From Elusimicrobiota bacterium (GTDB lineage: Bacteria; Elusimicrobiota; Elusimicrobia; UBA1565; UBA9628): a DNA stretch of 50,782 nucleotides. A program made the translations under genes and the position numbers. This document shows positions 40,363 to 49,305 of this stretch, piece by piece (position 1 is the stretch's first letter; each line of letters starts with the position of its first letter). The stretch is from assembly GCA_016182905.1 (NCBI GenBank), contig JACPFR010000036.1, positions 1 through 50,782 on the forward strand. The letters run 5' to 3'. The notes under the pieces are model-generated. The model searched no databases. It had not been told where the DNA came from and saw nothing but the letters and a program-made list of their open reading frames with translations.

Positions 40363-41625
40363 ATGTCCACTCTTTTCGCCGCCGCCGCAGCCATTCTTCT
40401 CGCCGGACCGGTCTTCGCCCAGGAGGCCGCGCCGTCAGCCAAAAGGTACGCGCTGGCGGAGCTGGTGAGCCTGGCCCTGAAATCGACGCCGCTCCTGACC
40501 GCCCAGGACGCGCGCGTCGAGGAGAACAGCCTCTCCGCGGCGCAGGCCCGCGTCTGGGAGGGGCCTTCCGCCGGCATCCTGCTCGGCCGCAAGAGCGAGC
40601 CGGCGGGCAGCGGCCCGGCCTACGAGCTGTCCGCCTCCGTGCCTCTGCCCCTGACGGGGGAGCCGGGCCTGCGCGGGCGGCTTCTCGACCTCGAGACGGA
40701 GTCCTCGCGCGTCAAGCGCGCGGCGTCGGAGGTGCTCGTCACGGCCGCCGTCGCCCAAGGCGCGTTCGAATACGCCTCGGGGCGCCGCAAGGCCGCCTTC
40801 GCCGAGAGCCGCCGCAAGCGCTTCGAACTGATCCAGTCCTACCTGAGCGGCCGGGTGTTCCCGACCCCGCAGCGGAAGGCGGAGAGCCGCATCGTCCAGC
40901 ACCGACTCAACAACCTCGCCGCCGACGCGATCCAGAGCGAGGCCGGCGCGAAGGCTTCCCTCGAGAAGCTGAGGACGTACGCGCCCCTCGCTCCGGGGGA
41001 AACCCCCGACGTCGAGGTCCCGTGGCTCTCGGGCGCCCGGCGGCTCGACGGGAAGGAGTGGCTGGACAAAGCTTTGGCGGATAACCCGGAGCTCCGCGTC
41101 CAAAGGCTCTCGGTCCGCGGAGCGGGGCTGGACCGGGCCTTGGCCTCGCGCGAAGGCTTGCCGGACGCCTCTCTCGTCGCCTCCTACGAGAGGGCCAAAG
41201 CCGCCGAGACGGAGAAGACCTACGGCGTGGGTCTGAGCTTCGCCTTCCCGTCCTGGAACGCCAACCGCTCCGGGATCAGGAGCGCGGAGAAGAAAAAGCT
41301 CGCCGAGGAGCGCCTGCTCGGCTTCGCGGAACGCAAGCTCCAGGCCGACATGCTCCACGCCTTGGTGGAGTACGAGGCGGCGCGGCAGGTCGTCCTCAAG
41401 TACACGCCCGAGACCTTGACGGACCTCGAGGCTCAGCTGCGGGCGGCGGACGAGGGCTTCAGCAAAGGCCAGGTGGACCTGCTGACCCTCCTGGAGCTCG
41501 ACGGCTCCGCGGCCGAGACCTTCGGCCGCGCCCTCGACGCCCAGACGGACCTCGCCGCCAAGGCGGCGGAGCTGTTCGTCCTGACCGCGGACCGCGACGC
41601 TTTGACCAAGCTCGCCTCGTTTTAG
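40363..41625 (+). CDS. TolC-family outer-membrane efflux protein (CusC/CzcC type)
   Basis: 420 residues, signal peptide MSTLFAAAAAILLAGPVFA, then two long helical hairpin repeats (ENSLSAAQARVWEG, AARQVVLKYTPETLTDLEAQ and DEGFSKGQVDLLTLLELD), the usual CzcC end. ATG 40363 opens the signal peptide; the open frame to 40324 would add charged residues. It supplies the outer-membrane duct for the RND pump encoded nine bases downstream. Cotranscribed with it (AGGAGA overlaps the stop codon). Confidence 0.82.
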   Translation: MSTLFAAAAAILLAGPVFAQEAAPSAKRYALAELVSLALKSTPLLTAQDARVEENSLSAAQARVWEGPSAGILLGRKSEPAGSGPAYELSASVPLPLTGEPGLRGRLLDLETESSRVKRAASEVLVTAAVAQGAFEYASGRRKAAFAESRRKRFELIQSYLSGRVFPTPQRKAESRIVQHRLNNLAADAIQSEAGAKASLEKLRTYAPLAPGETPDVEVPWLSGARRLDGKEWLDKALADNPELRVQRLSVRGAGLDRALASREGLPDASLVASYERAKAAETEKTYGVGLSFAFPSWNANRSGIRSAEKKKLAEERLLGFAERKLQADMLHALVEYEAARQVVLKYTPETLTDLEAQLRAADEGFSKGQVDLLTLLELDGSAAETFGRALDAQTDLAAKAAELFVLTADRDALTKLASF

Positions 41626-41634
41626 GAGAACGCC

Positions 41635-44600
41635 ATGACTCGCCTTCTCGACTGGACTCTCAAGAACCGGCTCGCCGTGATCCTCTTCTTCGCGCTCGGC
41701 TGCGCGGCCGGGCTGTACGCCGTCTCCGTCACGCCCGTGGACGCGGTGCCCGACATCACGCCCGTTCAGGTCATGGTCAACACCAAGACCGGGGCGCTCG
41801 ACCCGGAGCAGATCGAGAAGACCGTCTCCTTCCCGATCGAGACCGACATGAGCGGCATCGCCCATGTCAAAGACGTCCGGTCTCTGTCCAAGTACGGCCT
41901 GTCGCAGGTCGTCGTCACCTTCGAGGACGGCACCGACATCTATTGGGCGCGCCAGCAGGTGAGCGAGAAGCTCCAGGGCGCGAGCGGCGAGCTGCCCGCC
42001 GGTCTCTCGCCCCACCTCGCCCCGATCAGCACCGGCCTCGGCGAGGTCGTCATGTACGCCGTCAAGGCCAAGCCCGGCACGCCGCTCGCCGCCAAGCCCG
42101 AACGCGAGCGGCTGCTCTACCTGCGGACCATCCAGGACTTCGTCCTCGTGCCTTATCTTCGGCGTTCGATCAAGAACGTGGCCGAGATCGACGCGACGGG
42201 CGGCTACAAGAAGGAGATCCACATCGATATCCACCCCGAGCGCCTCGAAAAGGTCGGCGTGACCATCGAGCAGGTGGCCGAACGCCTGGAAGGCGTCGGC
42301 GAGAACTCGGGCGGCGGCTACATCCAGCCCAAGGGCCGTCAGGTGATCGTGCGCGCCTCCGGCCGGCTGAGGAGCCTCGACGAGATCCGCGTCATCCCCG
42401 TCAAGCTCGACGTGCGCGGCAAGCCCGTCCCGCTGTCGGCGGTGGCCGACGTCAAGGAAGGCTTCGCCCAGCGGATGGGCGGCGCGACGGAGAACGGCGA
42501 GGAGACGGTCATGGGCATCATGCTCATGCTCAGCGGGGCCAACTCCCGCCAGGTGGCGATCGACTCCGAGCGCGCCCTCAAGGAGGCCCCTCTGCCGGAC
42601 GACGTGGAGGTCGAGCTGCTCTACACGCGCAGCGACCTCGTCGACGCCACGCTCAGGACCGTGGTCGTGAACATGGCCGAGGGCGCGGTCCTCGTCGTCG
42701 TGATCCTGCTCGCCGTCCTCGGCAACCTGCGCGCGGCGCTGTTCGTCTCGCTCGCCATCCCGATCTCGATGCTGTTCGGCGCGATCGGCATGCGCCTGTT
42801 CGGGGTCTCGGCGAGCCTGATGAGCCTGGGCGCCATCGACTTCGGACTGCTCGTCGACGGCGCGGTGGTGATGATCGAGAACGCCCTGCGCCGCCTCGAG
42901 GCTCATAAGGGCCCGCTCGACCGGGAGACCCGGCTCGCGCTGTTCATCGATTCCGCCGCCGAGGTGATCAAGCCGGTCTCGCTCGGCCTGCTCATCATCA
43001 TGCTCGTCTATGTTCCGATCCTTTCGCTCGAGGGCGTGGAGGGCAAGCTGTTCCACCCGATGGCGATCACGGTCCTGATGGCCCTGGGAGCCTCCCTGCT
43101 CGTCGCCGTGCTCCTCATGCCGGTGCTCGCCTACCTGTTCCTCAAGGCGCCCGCCGTCCACGGCGGCGGCGAGAGCCCGCTCTACGCGCGCCTGCTGCGG
43201 GTCTACGAACCGGCGCTCGTGGCCTGCCTCCGCCGGCCGGTCCTGGCCGCGGTCCCGGCGGGCCTTCTCCTCGCCGGCTCGCTCCTGGCCTACGGCCGCA
43301 TGGGCGCCGACTTCATGCCTCCGCTCGACGAGGGGGACATCGTGATCAACTTCACGCGCGACTCCGACATCGGCGTGGACGCCTCGCTCGAGATGCAGCG
43401 CAAAAGCGAGCGCGTCATCGCGAAGTTCCCCGAGGTCGCGCGCGTGTTCGGCCGCCTGGGCACGCCCGAATCCGCCACCGACCCGATGGGCGTCCATCTC
43501 GCGGACACCTTCGTGATCCTGAAGCGGGACCGCGAGCGCTCCAAGGCGGAGGTGTACGCGGCCATCAAGGAAGCGATCGAGAAGGAGGTCCCCGGCCAGG
43601 AGATCGCCGAGACCCAGCCCATCGAGATGCGCTTCGGCGAGATACTGGAGGGGAGCAGGGCCGACGTGAGCCTGCGCATCTACGGCCCGGACCTCTCCGT
43701 CCTCATCGACCTGCTCGAGCGGTCGAGAGAAGTCCTCGAGGAAGTGCCGGGGACCGACGAGGCCGAGATGGACCCCCTGACGGCGCTGCGGAAAAGCCCG
43801 GTGCTCAGCGCGCGGCCGAACTACGGGGCCATCGCGCGCTACGGCCTCGACCTGGGCCGCGTCAACGGCCTGCTCGAGGCCGCCATGGCCGGCCGCGAGG
43901 TGGGCAGCTTCTACGAGGCGCAGTGGCGCTTCCCCGTGGTGCTGAGGGTGGAGGAGGAGCACCGCGAGAACGTCGAGACGATCAAGTCCCTGCCCGTCGG
44001 CATGGACGGCGGCTCGATCCCGCTCAACAAGGTCGTCGACTTCGAGACCAACGACGAGGTCACGACCATCGCCCACCACTACGGACAGCGCTACGCGGCG
44101 GTCGCCGTGTTCCTCGCCGGGCGCGACATCTCGAGCTACGTCGCGGAGGCGCGCGCCGCCGTCGAGCGCGAGGTGAAGCTGCCGCCGGGCTACACGATGT
44201 CCTGGGGGGGGCAGTTCAAGAACCTGGAGCGCGCCCAGGCGCGGCTCTCTTTGATCGTGCCCGCGGTCCTGCTCGCGATCCTCGTCATCCTCTGGTGGAG
44301 CTTCGGCAACCTGCGCGACGCCGTCCTCGTCTACACCTGCATCCCGCTGGCGATGACGGGCGGCATCTTCTCGCTGGCGCTGCGCGGCATACCGCTGAGC
44401 GTCTCGGCGTCGGTGGGCTTCATCGCGCTGATGGGCATCGCCATCCTCAACGGCATGGTGCTCGTGACCTTCTTCAATCAGCTGCGCGAGAAGGGACGGA
44501 CCTACGCGGAGGCGGCCAAGGAAGGCTCGCTCACGCGCCTGCGCCCCGTGGCCATGACGGCTTTGGTCGCGGGCCTGGGCTTCGTGCCGATGGCGCTCAA

Positions 44601-44742
44601 CACCGGCATCGGCGCCGAGGTGCAGAGGCCTCTGGCCACCGTCGTCATCGGCGGCCTCCTCACCTCGACCTTGCTGACCTTGATCGTGCTGCCGGTCCTG
44701 TATAAGTGGGTCCGCCCGTCCCGTCGCGAAAGCATGACATGA
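41635..44742 (+). CDS. CusA/CzcA-type heavy-metal efflux RND transporter
   Basis: 1035 residues, normal for HME-RND pumps. The signature proton-relay helix IDFGLLVDGAVVMIEN (around residue 401) matches CzcA/CusA. N-terminal VTPVDAVPDITPVQVMVNTK, PISMLFGAIGMRLFG and C-terminal GIAILNGMVLVTFFN fit. It pumps a metal cation (Cu, Ag, Zn, Co or Cd; not decidable by eye) from periplasm or cytoplasm through the TolC-type duct. The expected membrane fusion protein (CusB/CzcB) gene is absent from the whole cluster. ATG 41635 has AGGAGA upstream. Confidence 0.9.
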   Translation: MTRLLDWTLKNRLAVILFFALGCAAGLYAVSVTPVDAVPDITPVQVMVNTKTGALDPEQIEKTVSFPIETDMSGIAHVKDVRSLSKYGLSQVVVTFEDGTDIYWARQQVSEKLQGASGELPAGLSPHLAPISTGLGEVVMYAVKAKPGTPLAAKPERERLLYLRTIQDFVLVPYLRRSIKNVAEIDATGGYKKEIHIDIHPERLEKVGVTIEQVAERLEGVGENSGGGYIQPKGRQVIVRASGRLRSLDEIRVIPVKLDVRGKPVPLSAVADVKEGFAQRMGGATENGEETVMGIMLMLSGANSRQVAIDSERALKEAPLPDDVEVELLYTRSDLVDATLRTVVVNMAEGAVLVVVILLAVLGNLRAALFVSLAIPISMLFGAIGMRLFGVSASLMSLGAIDFGLLVDGAVVMIENALRRLEAHKGPLDRETRLALFIDSAAEVIKPVSLGLLIIMLVYVPILSLEGVEGKLFHPMAITVLMALGASLLVAVLLMPVLAYLFLKAPAVHGGGESPLYARLLRVYEPALVACLRRPVLAAVPAGLLLAGSLLAYGRMGADFMPPLDEGDIVINFTRDSDIGVDASLEMQRKSERVIAKFPEVARVFGRLGTPESATDPMGVHLADTFVILKRDRERSKAEVYAAIKEAIEKEVPGQEIAETQPIEMRFGEILEGSRADVSLRIYGPDLSVLIDLLERSREVLEEVPGTDEAEMDPLTALRKSPVLSARPNYGAIARYGLDLGRVNGLLEAAMAGREVGSFYEAQWRFPVVLRVEEEHRENVETIKSLPVGMDGGSIPLNKVVDFETNDEVTTIAHHYGQRYAAVAVFLAGRDISSYVAEARAAVEREVKLPPGYTMSWGGQFKNLERAQARLSLIVPAVLLAILVILWWSFGNLRDAVLVYTCIPLAMTGGIFSLALRGIPLSVSASVGFIALMGIAILNGMVLVTFFNQLREKGRTYAEAAKEGSLTRLRPVAMTALVAGLGFVPMALNTGIGAEVQRPLATVVIGGLLTSTLLTLIVLPVLYKWVRPSRRESMT

Positions 44743-44812
44743 CCGTCATGGTAGACCGGCGCCATCCTCGCTAGTGTAGCTCCGGAGGATATCCCAGCCT
44801 ATTCACGGCGCC

Positions 44813-45787
44813 ATGATCGACCGCCGCATGATCGTCTGCTCGTGGATGACACTGTGCACGGCCGCCTGCGCCGGGAGCCAGTCGGCGCTCGACCCGGCGG
44901 GCGTCGGCGCCGAACGGATCGCCGGCCTCTTCTGGCTGATGACCGGGGGTTCGGTCGTCGTGTGCATCGCCTTGACGGCCCTCACGATCCACGCCGTCAG
45001 CGCCCGCCCGGAGGCGTACCCGGAGCGCCGGGCCAGGCGGCTGATCATCGGAGGGGGCGCGCTGGTGCCGACCTTAGTCCTCGCGGCGCTGCTGGTCCAC
45101 GGCCTCAGGATCCTCCCCGGCCTCCTGGCGCGCGCGCCCGCCGGAAGCCTGCGGATCGCGGTCACCGGCGAGCAGTGGTGGTGGCGCGTCGTCTACCATC
45201 CGCCTTCGGGCGGGAAGGTGGAGGCGGCCAACGAGGTCCGCCTGCCGGTCGGCGAGCCCGTCGAGTTCGTGCTCGACAGCGCCGACGTGATCCACTCCTT
45301 CTGGATCCCGGCCCTCGGGGGGAAGACGGACATGATCCCCGGCCGGCGCACGCGCCTCGTCCTGCATCCGACGCGGACCGGGACCTTCCGCGGGGTCTGC
45401 GCCGAGTACTGCGGGGCCTCCCACGCGCTGATGGCGTTCGACGTGATCGTCATGGAGAAGGAGGGCTTCGCCCGCTGGCTCGACCTCCAGCGGCGGCCCG
45501 CGCTCGCCGGAGCGGCGCCCGGCCGTTCGCATTTCATGGCCAACGGCTGCTCCGCCTGCCACGCGGTGCGCGGCACCACGGCCGACGGCGCGGTGGGCCC
45601 GGACCTGACGCACGTGGGCGGACGGCTCAGCGTCGGGGCCGGGACGCTGCGCAACGGGCCGGAGGGCCTGAGGACCTGGCTCGAGCGGACCGACCGCGTG
45701 AAGCCCGGGGCGGCCATGCCGCACTTCGGGATGCTGCCGCCCGAGGAGCTGCGCGAGCTGGTCGCCTGGCTCGGATCGCTGCGATGA
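44813..45787 (+). CDS. coxB: Cytochrome c oxidase subunit II with fused cytochrome c (caa3 type)
   Basis: 324 residues. N-terminal TLCTAACAGSQS resembles a lipobox, so it may be a lipoprotein (ATG 44813, or 44828). Two membrane helices (about 40-60, 80-105), then the CuA domain with QWWWRVVYHP and CAEYCGASHALM (around residue 195, Cys, Glu, Cys, His, Met ligands). A C-terminal haem c domain follows: CSACH (around residue 246) and MPHFGML (Met ligand). It receives electrons from cytochrome c and passes them via CuA to the CoxA haems. The ATG overlap with the next gene is four bases. Confidence 0.9.
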   Translation: MIDRRMIVCSWMTLCTAACAGSQSALDPAGVGAERIAGLFWLMTGGSVVVCIALTALTIHAVSARPEAYPERRARRLIIGGGALVPTLVLAALLVHGLRILPGLLARAPAGSLRIAVTGEQWWWRVVYHPPSGGKVEAANEVRLPVGEPVEFVLDSADVIHSFWIPALGGKTDMIPGRRTRLVLHPTRTGTFRGVCAEYCGASHALMAFDVIVMEKEGFARWLDLQRRPALAGAAPGRSHFMANGCSACHAVRGTTADGAVGPDLTHVGGRLSVGAGTLRNGPEGLRTWLERTDRVKPGAAMPHFGMLPPEELRELVAWLGSLR

Positions 45788-48318
45788 CCCCGCGCGATCC
45801 CGAGCCGCTCGAGCACGAGCCTCCCCCGGAGCTGCGCCGCGCGCAGGAGGAGCGCCTGCTCGACGCGTGGCGCACGCCGGAGGGCTGGCGCTACTGGTCG
45901 GAGGTCAACAACACGGAGGTCGGCCTGTGGTACACGGCGACGGCCTTCGCGTTCCTGCTCTTCGGCGGCGTGCTCGCTCTCCTGATCCGGCTGCAGCTCG
46001 CCGTCCCGGGCAACGATCTCCTCTCGGCCGAGGCCTACAACCAGGTCTTCACGGTCCACGGGTCGGTCATGATGTTCCTGTTCGCGATCCCGATCTTCGA
46101 GGCGGTGGCGATCATCTTCCTGCCCCAGATGCTGGGCGCGCGCGACCTGCCTTTCCCGCGCCTGTCCGCGTTCGGCTACTGGTGCTACCTGATCGGGGGG
46201 CTCTTCCTGTGCGGCTCGCTCTTCTTCAACGCCGCGCCGGCGGGCGGCTGGTTCATGTACCCGCCGCTGACCTCGGCCTACCAGCCCGGGATCGGCGCGG
46301 ACATCTGGCTGCTGGGCTTCTCCTTCATCGAGATCGCGGCGATCGCCGCGGCGGTCGAGCTCATCGTCGGCGTGCTCAAGTGCCGCCCCCCGGGCATGCG
46401 CATCAACCTGATCCCGCTCTACTGCTGGTACGTGCTCGTCGCCGCGGTCATGGTCCTGTTCGCGTTCCCGCCGCTGATCGCCGGCAGCCTGCTGCTCGAG
46501 CTCGAGCGCGCCTTCCGCTGGCCGTTCTTCGACCCGGCCGGCGGCGGCGACCCGCTCCTGTGGCAGCACCTGTTCTGGCTGTTCGGCCATCCCGAGGTCT
46601 ACATCGTCTTCCTGCCGTCGATCGCGCTGCTCGCGATGATCGTGCCGACCTTCGCGCGCCGGCCGATCGTCGGCTACAGCTGGATCGTGCTCTCGGCGGT
46701 CGGCACGGGCTTCCTGAGCTTCGGCCTGTGGGTGCATCACATGTTCACGACCGGCCTGCCGGGCATCTCGCTCGGCCTGTTCTCGGCGGCCTCGGAAGCC
46801 GTGGCGATCCCGACCGGAGTGCAGATCTTCTGCCTGATCGCGACCTTGGCCGCGGGCCGCGCGGTCCGCTCGACGCCGATGCTCTTCACCTTCGGGGGCC
46901 TGGCGGTCTTCGTCGTCGGCGGGCTGACCGGCGTGATGCTGGCGCTGGCGCCCTTCGACTTCCAGGCGCACGACACGTTCTTCGTCGTCGGCCACCTGCA
47001 TTACGTCCTGGTCGGCGGCGCCCTCTTCCCGGTCATCGCGGGCTGCTACTATTATTATCCGCTCATCGCGGGCCGGGAACTCTCCGAGCGCCTGGGCCGG
47101 ATCGCCTTCTGGCTGATGTTCGCCGGCTTCAACGCCGCATTCCTGCCGATGCACGTGACAGGCCTGCGCGGCATGCCTAGGCGCGTGTTCACCTATCCCG
47201 CGGGCATGGGCTTCGACGGCCTCAACCTGCTCTCGACGATCGGAGCCTTCGTCCTCGCGGCCGGGCTCGCGATCATCGCGTGGGACATCCTGCGGCCGAA
47301 GTCCCAAAGGCCCCTGTCCAAGCGCAACCCGTGGGACGCGGGGACGCTCGAGTGGCTGGCGGAGAATCCTTCCCAGCCCTGGGGCGTGCGCTCGATCCCC
47401 GAGATCGACGGCCGCTACCCGCTGTGGGACCAGCCGGACTTCATGCGCGACGTGGACCAGGGCCGGTTCTACCTTCCCGACGCCGACGACGTCAGGCGCG
47501 AGACGATCGTCACCACCGTCATCGACGCGCGGCCGGTCCAGTGCCTGCAGCTCGGCGGCCCGACTTTCGTCACGTTCTGGGCGGCGCTCACGATCGGAGG
47601 ATTCTTCGTCCTCGGCACCTACCATCGGTGGGGAGCCGCCCTCGTCAGCGCGCTCCTCGGCGCGGCGGTCGTCTGGCATTGGATGTGGACCGGCACCGCG
47701 GCGATCCCGGCGAGGGCCGAGAAGGACGTCGGCCTGGGCGTGACTTTGCCGCTGTACGCCTCGGGCCCGTCCTCGGTCGGCTGGTGGGCGATGCTGATCA
47801 CGATGCTGGCGGACCTGACCGCCTTCGCGTCGCTCGTGTTCGGCTACTTCTTCTACTGGACCTTGCGTCCCGATTTCCCGCCGAAGGACTCCGCGGGGCC
47901 GGGCGTCTTCTGGCCGTGCCTCGGAGCGGGGCTCGTGCTCGGGTCCTGGGCGCTGACGTCGCTCGCGGCCCGCTGGAACCGGAGGGGCCGGGCCAGGTCC
48001 TATTACGCGGGGCTGGCCGCCGCATTCGCCCTCGGCCTCGCCGGCGCCGGCGCCCTCGCCGCCGGCCCAAGGCTGACCGGGCTGGACCCGACGAAGGACG
48101 TCTACGCCGCGACCGTGTGGGTCCTCGCGCTCTGGACCGCGCTCCACGTCGCGGCGGGCGGGCTGATGCAGCTGTACTGCCTCGCGCGCGGCCTGACCGG
48201 ACGGCTGACGGCGCGTCACGACATGGACATCGTGAACACGGCGCTGTACTGGCACTTCGCCTTGATCACGACCGTCGTCACCGTCGCCGTGATCTCGGGC
48301 TTCCCCTTGGCGAGATGA
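45784..48318 (+). CDS. Cytochrome c oxidase subunit I fused to subunit III
   Basis: 844 residues. Residues about 40-500 are CoxA: VHGSVMMFLFAI (haem a His), LFGHPEVYIVFLPS (around residue 268; CuB-ligand His and the HPEVY box, Glu included), WVHHMFTTG (CuB His pair), and FFVVGHLHYVLVGG (haem His pair). After a soluble linker of about 70 residues (DILRPKSQRPLSKRNPWDAG to VTTVIDARPVQ), five or more helices (WWAMLITMLADLTAFASLVF to HFALITTVVT) match subunit III. Such I+III fusions are known in Thermus-like and other caa3 oxidases. The proton-pumping terminal oxidase of the respiratory chain. ATG 45784 overlaps coxB. Confidence 0.9.
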   Translation: MTPRDPEPLEHEPPPELRRAQEERLLDAWRTPEGWRYWSEVNNTEVGLWYTATAFAFLLFGGVLALLIRLQLAVPGNDLLSAEAYNQVFTVHGSVMMFLFAIPIFEAVAIIFLPQMLGARDLPFPRLSAFGYWCYLIGGLFLCGSLFFNAAPAGGWFMYPPLTSAYQPGIGADIWLLGFSFIEIAAIAAAVELIVGVLKCRPPGMRINLIPLYCWYVLVAAVMVLFAFPPLIAGSLLLELERAFRWPFFDPAGGGDPLLWQHLFWLFGHPEVYIVFLPSIALLAMIVPTFARRPIVGYSWIVLSAVGTGFLSFGLWVHHMFTTGLPGISLGLFSAASEAVAIPTGVQIFCLIATLAAGRAVRSTPMLFTFGGLAVFVVGGLTGVMLALAPFDFQAHDTFFVVGHLHYVLVGGALFPVIAGCYYYYPLIAGRELSERLGRIAFWLMFAGFNAAFLPMHVTGLRGMPRRVFTYPAGMGFDGLNLLSTIGAFVLAAGLAIIAWDILRPKSQRPLSKRNPWDAGTLEWLAENPSQPWGVRSIPEIDGRYPLWDQPDFMRDVDQGRFYLPDADDVRRETIVTTVIDARPVQCLQLGGPTFVTFWAALTIGGFFVLGTYHRWGAALVSALLGAAVVWHWMWTGTAAIPARAEKDVGLGVTLPLYASGPSSVGWWAMLITMLADLTAFASLVFGYFFYWTLRPDFPPKDSAGPGVFWPCLGAGLVLGSWALTSLAARWNRRGRARSYYAGLAAAFALGLAGAGALAAGPRLTGLDPTKDVYAATVWVLALWTALHVAAGGLMQLYCLARGLTGRLTARHDMDIVNTALYWHFALITTVVTVAVISGFPLAR

Positions 48319-48322
48319 GCGC

Positions 48323-48697
48323 ATGAACGAGAATCCGCCGGAGGAAAAGGAGAGCCTGTGGAGGCTCGCCGCCGCGCCCGCGATCTGGGCCGGCCATTTC
48401 CTGCTCTGCTACGCGACGGCGGCGGTCTGGTGCGCGAAGGCCGGCGCGCGCTCCTTCGGGACCGTGCGGCTCGCGATCGCCGTCTTCACCGCCGCCGCGC
48501 TCGCGGGGATATTCCTGGTCGGCTTCGGCGGCCTGCGCCGCCACCGGTTCGGCCGCGAGCCGCTCTCGCACGACTTCGACACGCCCGCCGACCGCCACCG
48601 GTTCCTCGGCTTCGCGACCTTGCTGCTCTCCGTTCTGAGCGCGACGGCGGTCGTCTTCGTCGCGGCCGCCGCCGTCTTCTTCGAGGACTGCCGGTGA
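48323..48697 (+). CDS. Small membrane protein of the cytochrome oxidase cluster
   Basis: 124 residues with three hydrophobic helices (PAIWAGHFLLCYATAAVW, LAIAVFTAAALAGIFLVGF, FATLLLSVLSATAVVFV) and a His/Arg-rich loop between the second and third. It has a short charged N-terminus (MNENPPEEKES). Small proteins of this shape often lie between cox and ctaG genes; no function is established. ATG 48323 lies four bases after the oxidase stop, and the stop overlaps the ctaG start. Confidence 0.6.
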   Translation: MNENPPEEKESLWRLAAAPAIWAGHFLLCYATAAVWCAKAGARSFGTVRLAIAVFTAAALAGIFLVGFGGLRRHRFGREPLSHDFDTPADRHRFLGFATLLLSVLSATAVVFVAAAAVFFEDCR

Positions 48698-49305
48698 CCT
48701 TCCTGCTCGGTGCCGCCGCGCTGACGGCCCTCTGGCTCGGGCCGCTGCCGCGCCTGGCGGGGGGGTCCTTCTCGGCGCACATGACCTTGCACATGGGCGT
48801 CGTCGCCGTCGCGGCGCCGCTGCTGGCGCTCGGGCTCGCGGGCGGCCCGTTCGATCCGGTCCGGCGCGCGCCCGCGCTCTTCCCGCCGGTGCCGCTGTCG
48901 CTCGTCGAGCTCGTCGTCGTCTGGGCCTTCCACGCTCCGGCCCTGCACCACGCGGCGCGCCACGGCGCCCTCGGCTTCGCGGCCGAGCAGGGCGCTTTCC
49001 TCGCCTCCGGACTCCTCGTCTGGCTCTCCGTCCTCGGCGGGGACCGCGCCCGCCGCGAGGAGCGCGCCGGAGCCGGGATCGCGGCCCTGCTGCTGACCTC
49101 GATGCACATGACCTTGCTCGGGGCCCTGCTCGCCCTTTCCCCGCGCGCGCTCTACGCGCACGCGGGCGGAGGGCTTACTCCGCTCGAGGACCAGCATCTC
49201 GGCGGCGCCATCATGCTCGGGGTCGGCGGCGTCGTCTACCTCGCCGGAGGGCTGCGGCTCACGGCCGGGCTGCTCCGCGCCCGCAAGCGGGAGGCGTCGG
49301 CATGA
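48694..49305 (+). CDS. ctaG: CtaG-family cytochrome c oxidase assembly protein
   Basis: 203 residues, about six hydrophobic helices. SAHMTLHMGVVAVAAPLLAL, LVVVWAFHAPALHHAARHG and LEDQHLGGAIMLGVGGVVYL are the CtaG (caa3 assembly, DUF1404-like) marks with conserved His residues in helices. The family is needed for Cu insertion in caa3 oxidase in Bacillus; the mechanism is unclear. GTG 48694 overlaps the previous stop (GTGA), and the end overlaps the next ATG. Confidence 0.8.
   Translation: MTFLLGAAALTALWLGPLPRLAGGSFSAHMTLHMGVVAVAAPLLALGLAGGPFDPVRRAPALFPPVPLSLVELVVVWAFHAPALHHAARHGALGFAAEQGAFLASGLLVWLSVLGGDRARREERAGAGIAALLLTSMHMTLLGALLALSPRALYAHAGGGLTPLEDQHLGGAIMLGVGGVVYLAGGLRLTAGLLRARKREASA

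Noticed and set aside
40435-44079. 1214-residue minus-strand frame across the RND cluster
   Set aside because: Antisense of the TolC and CusA genes; no recognisable domain.
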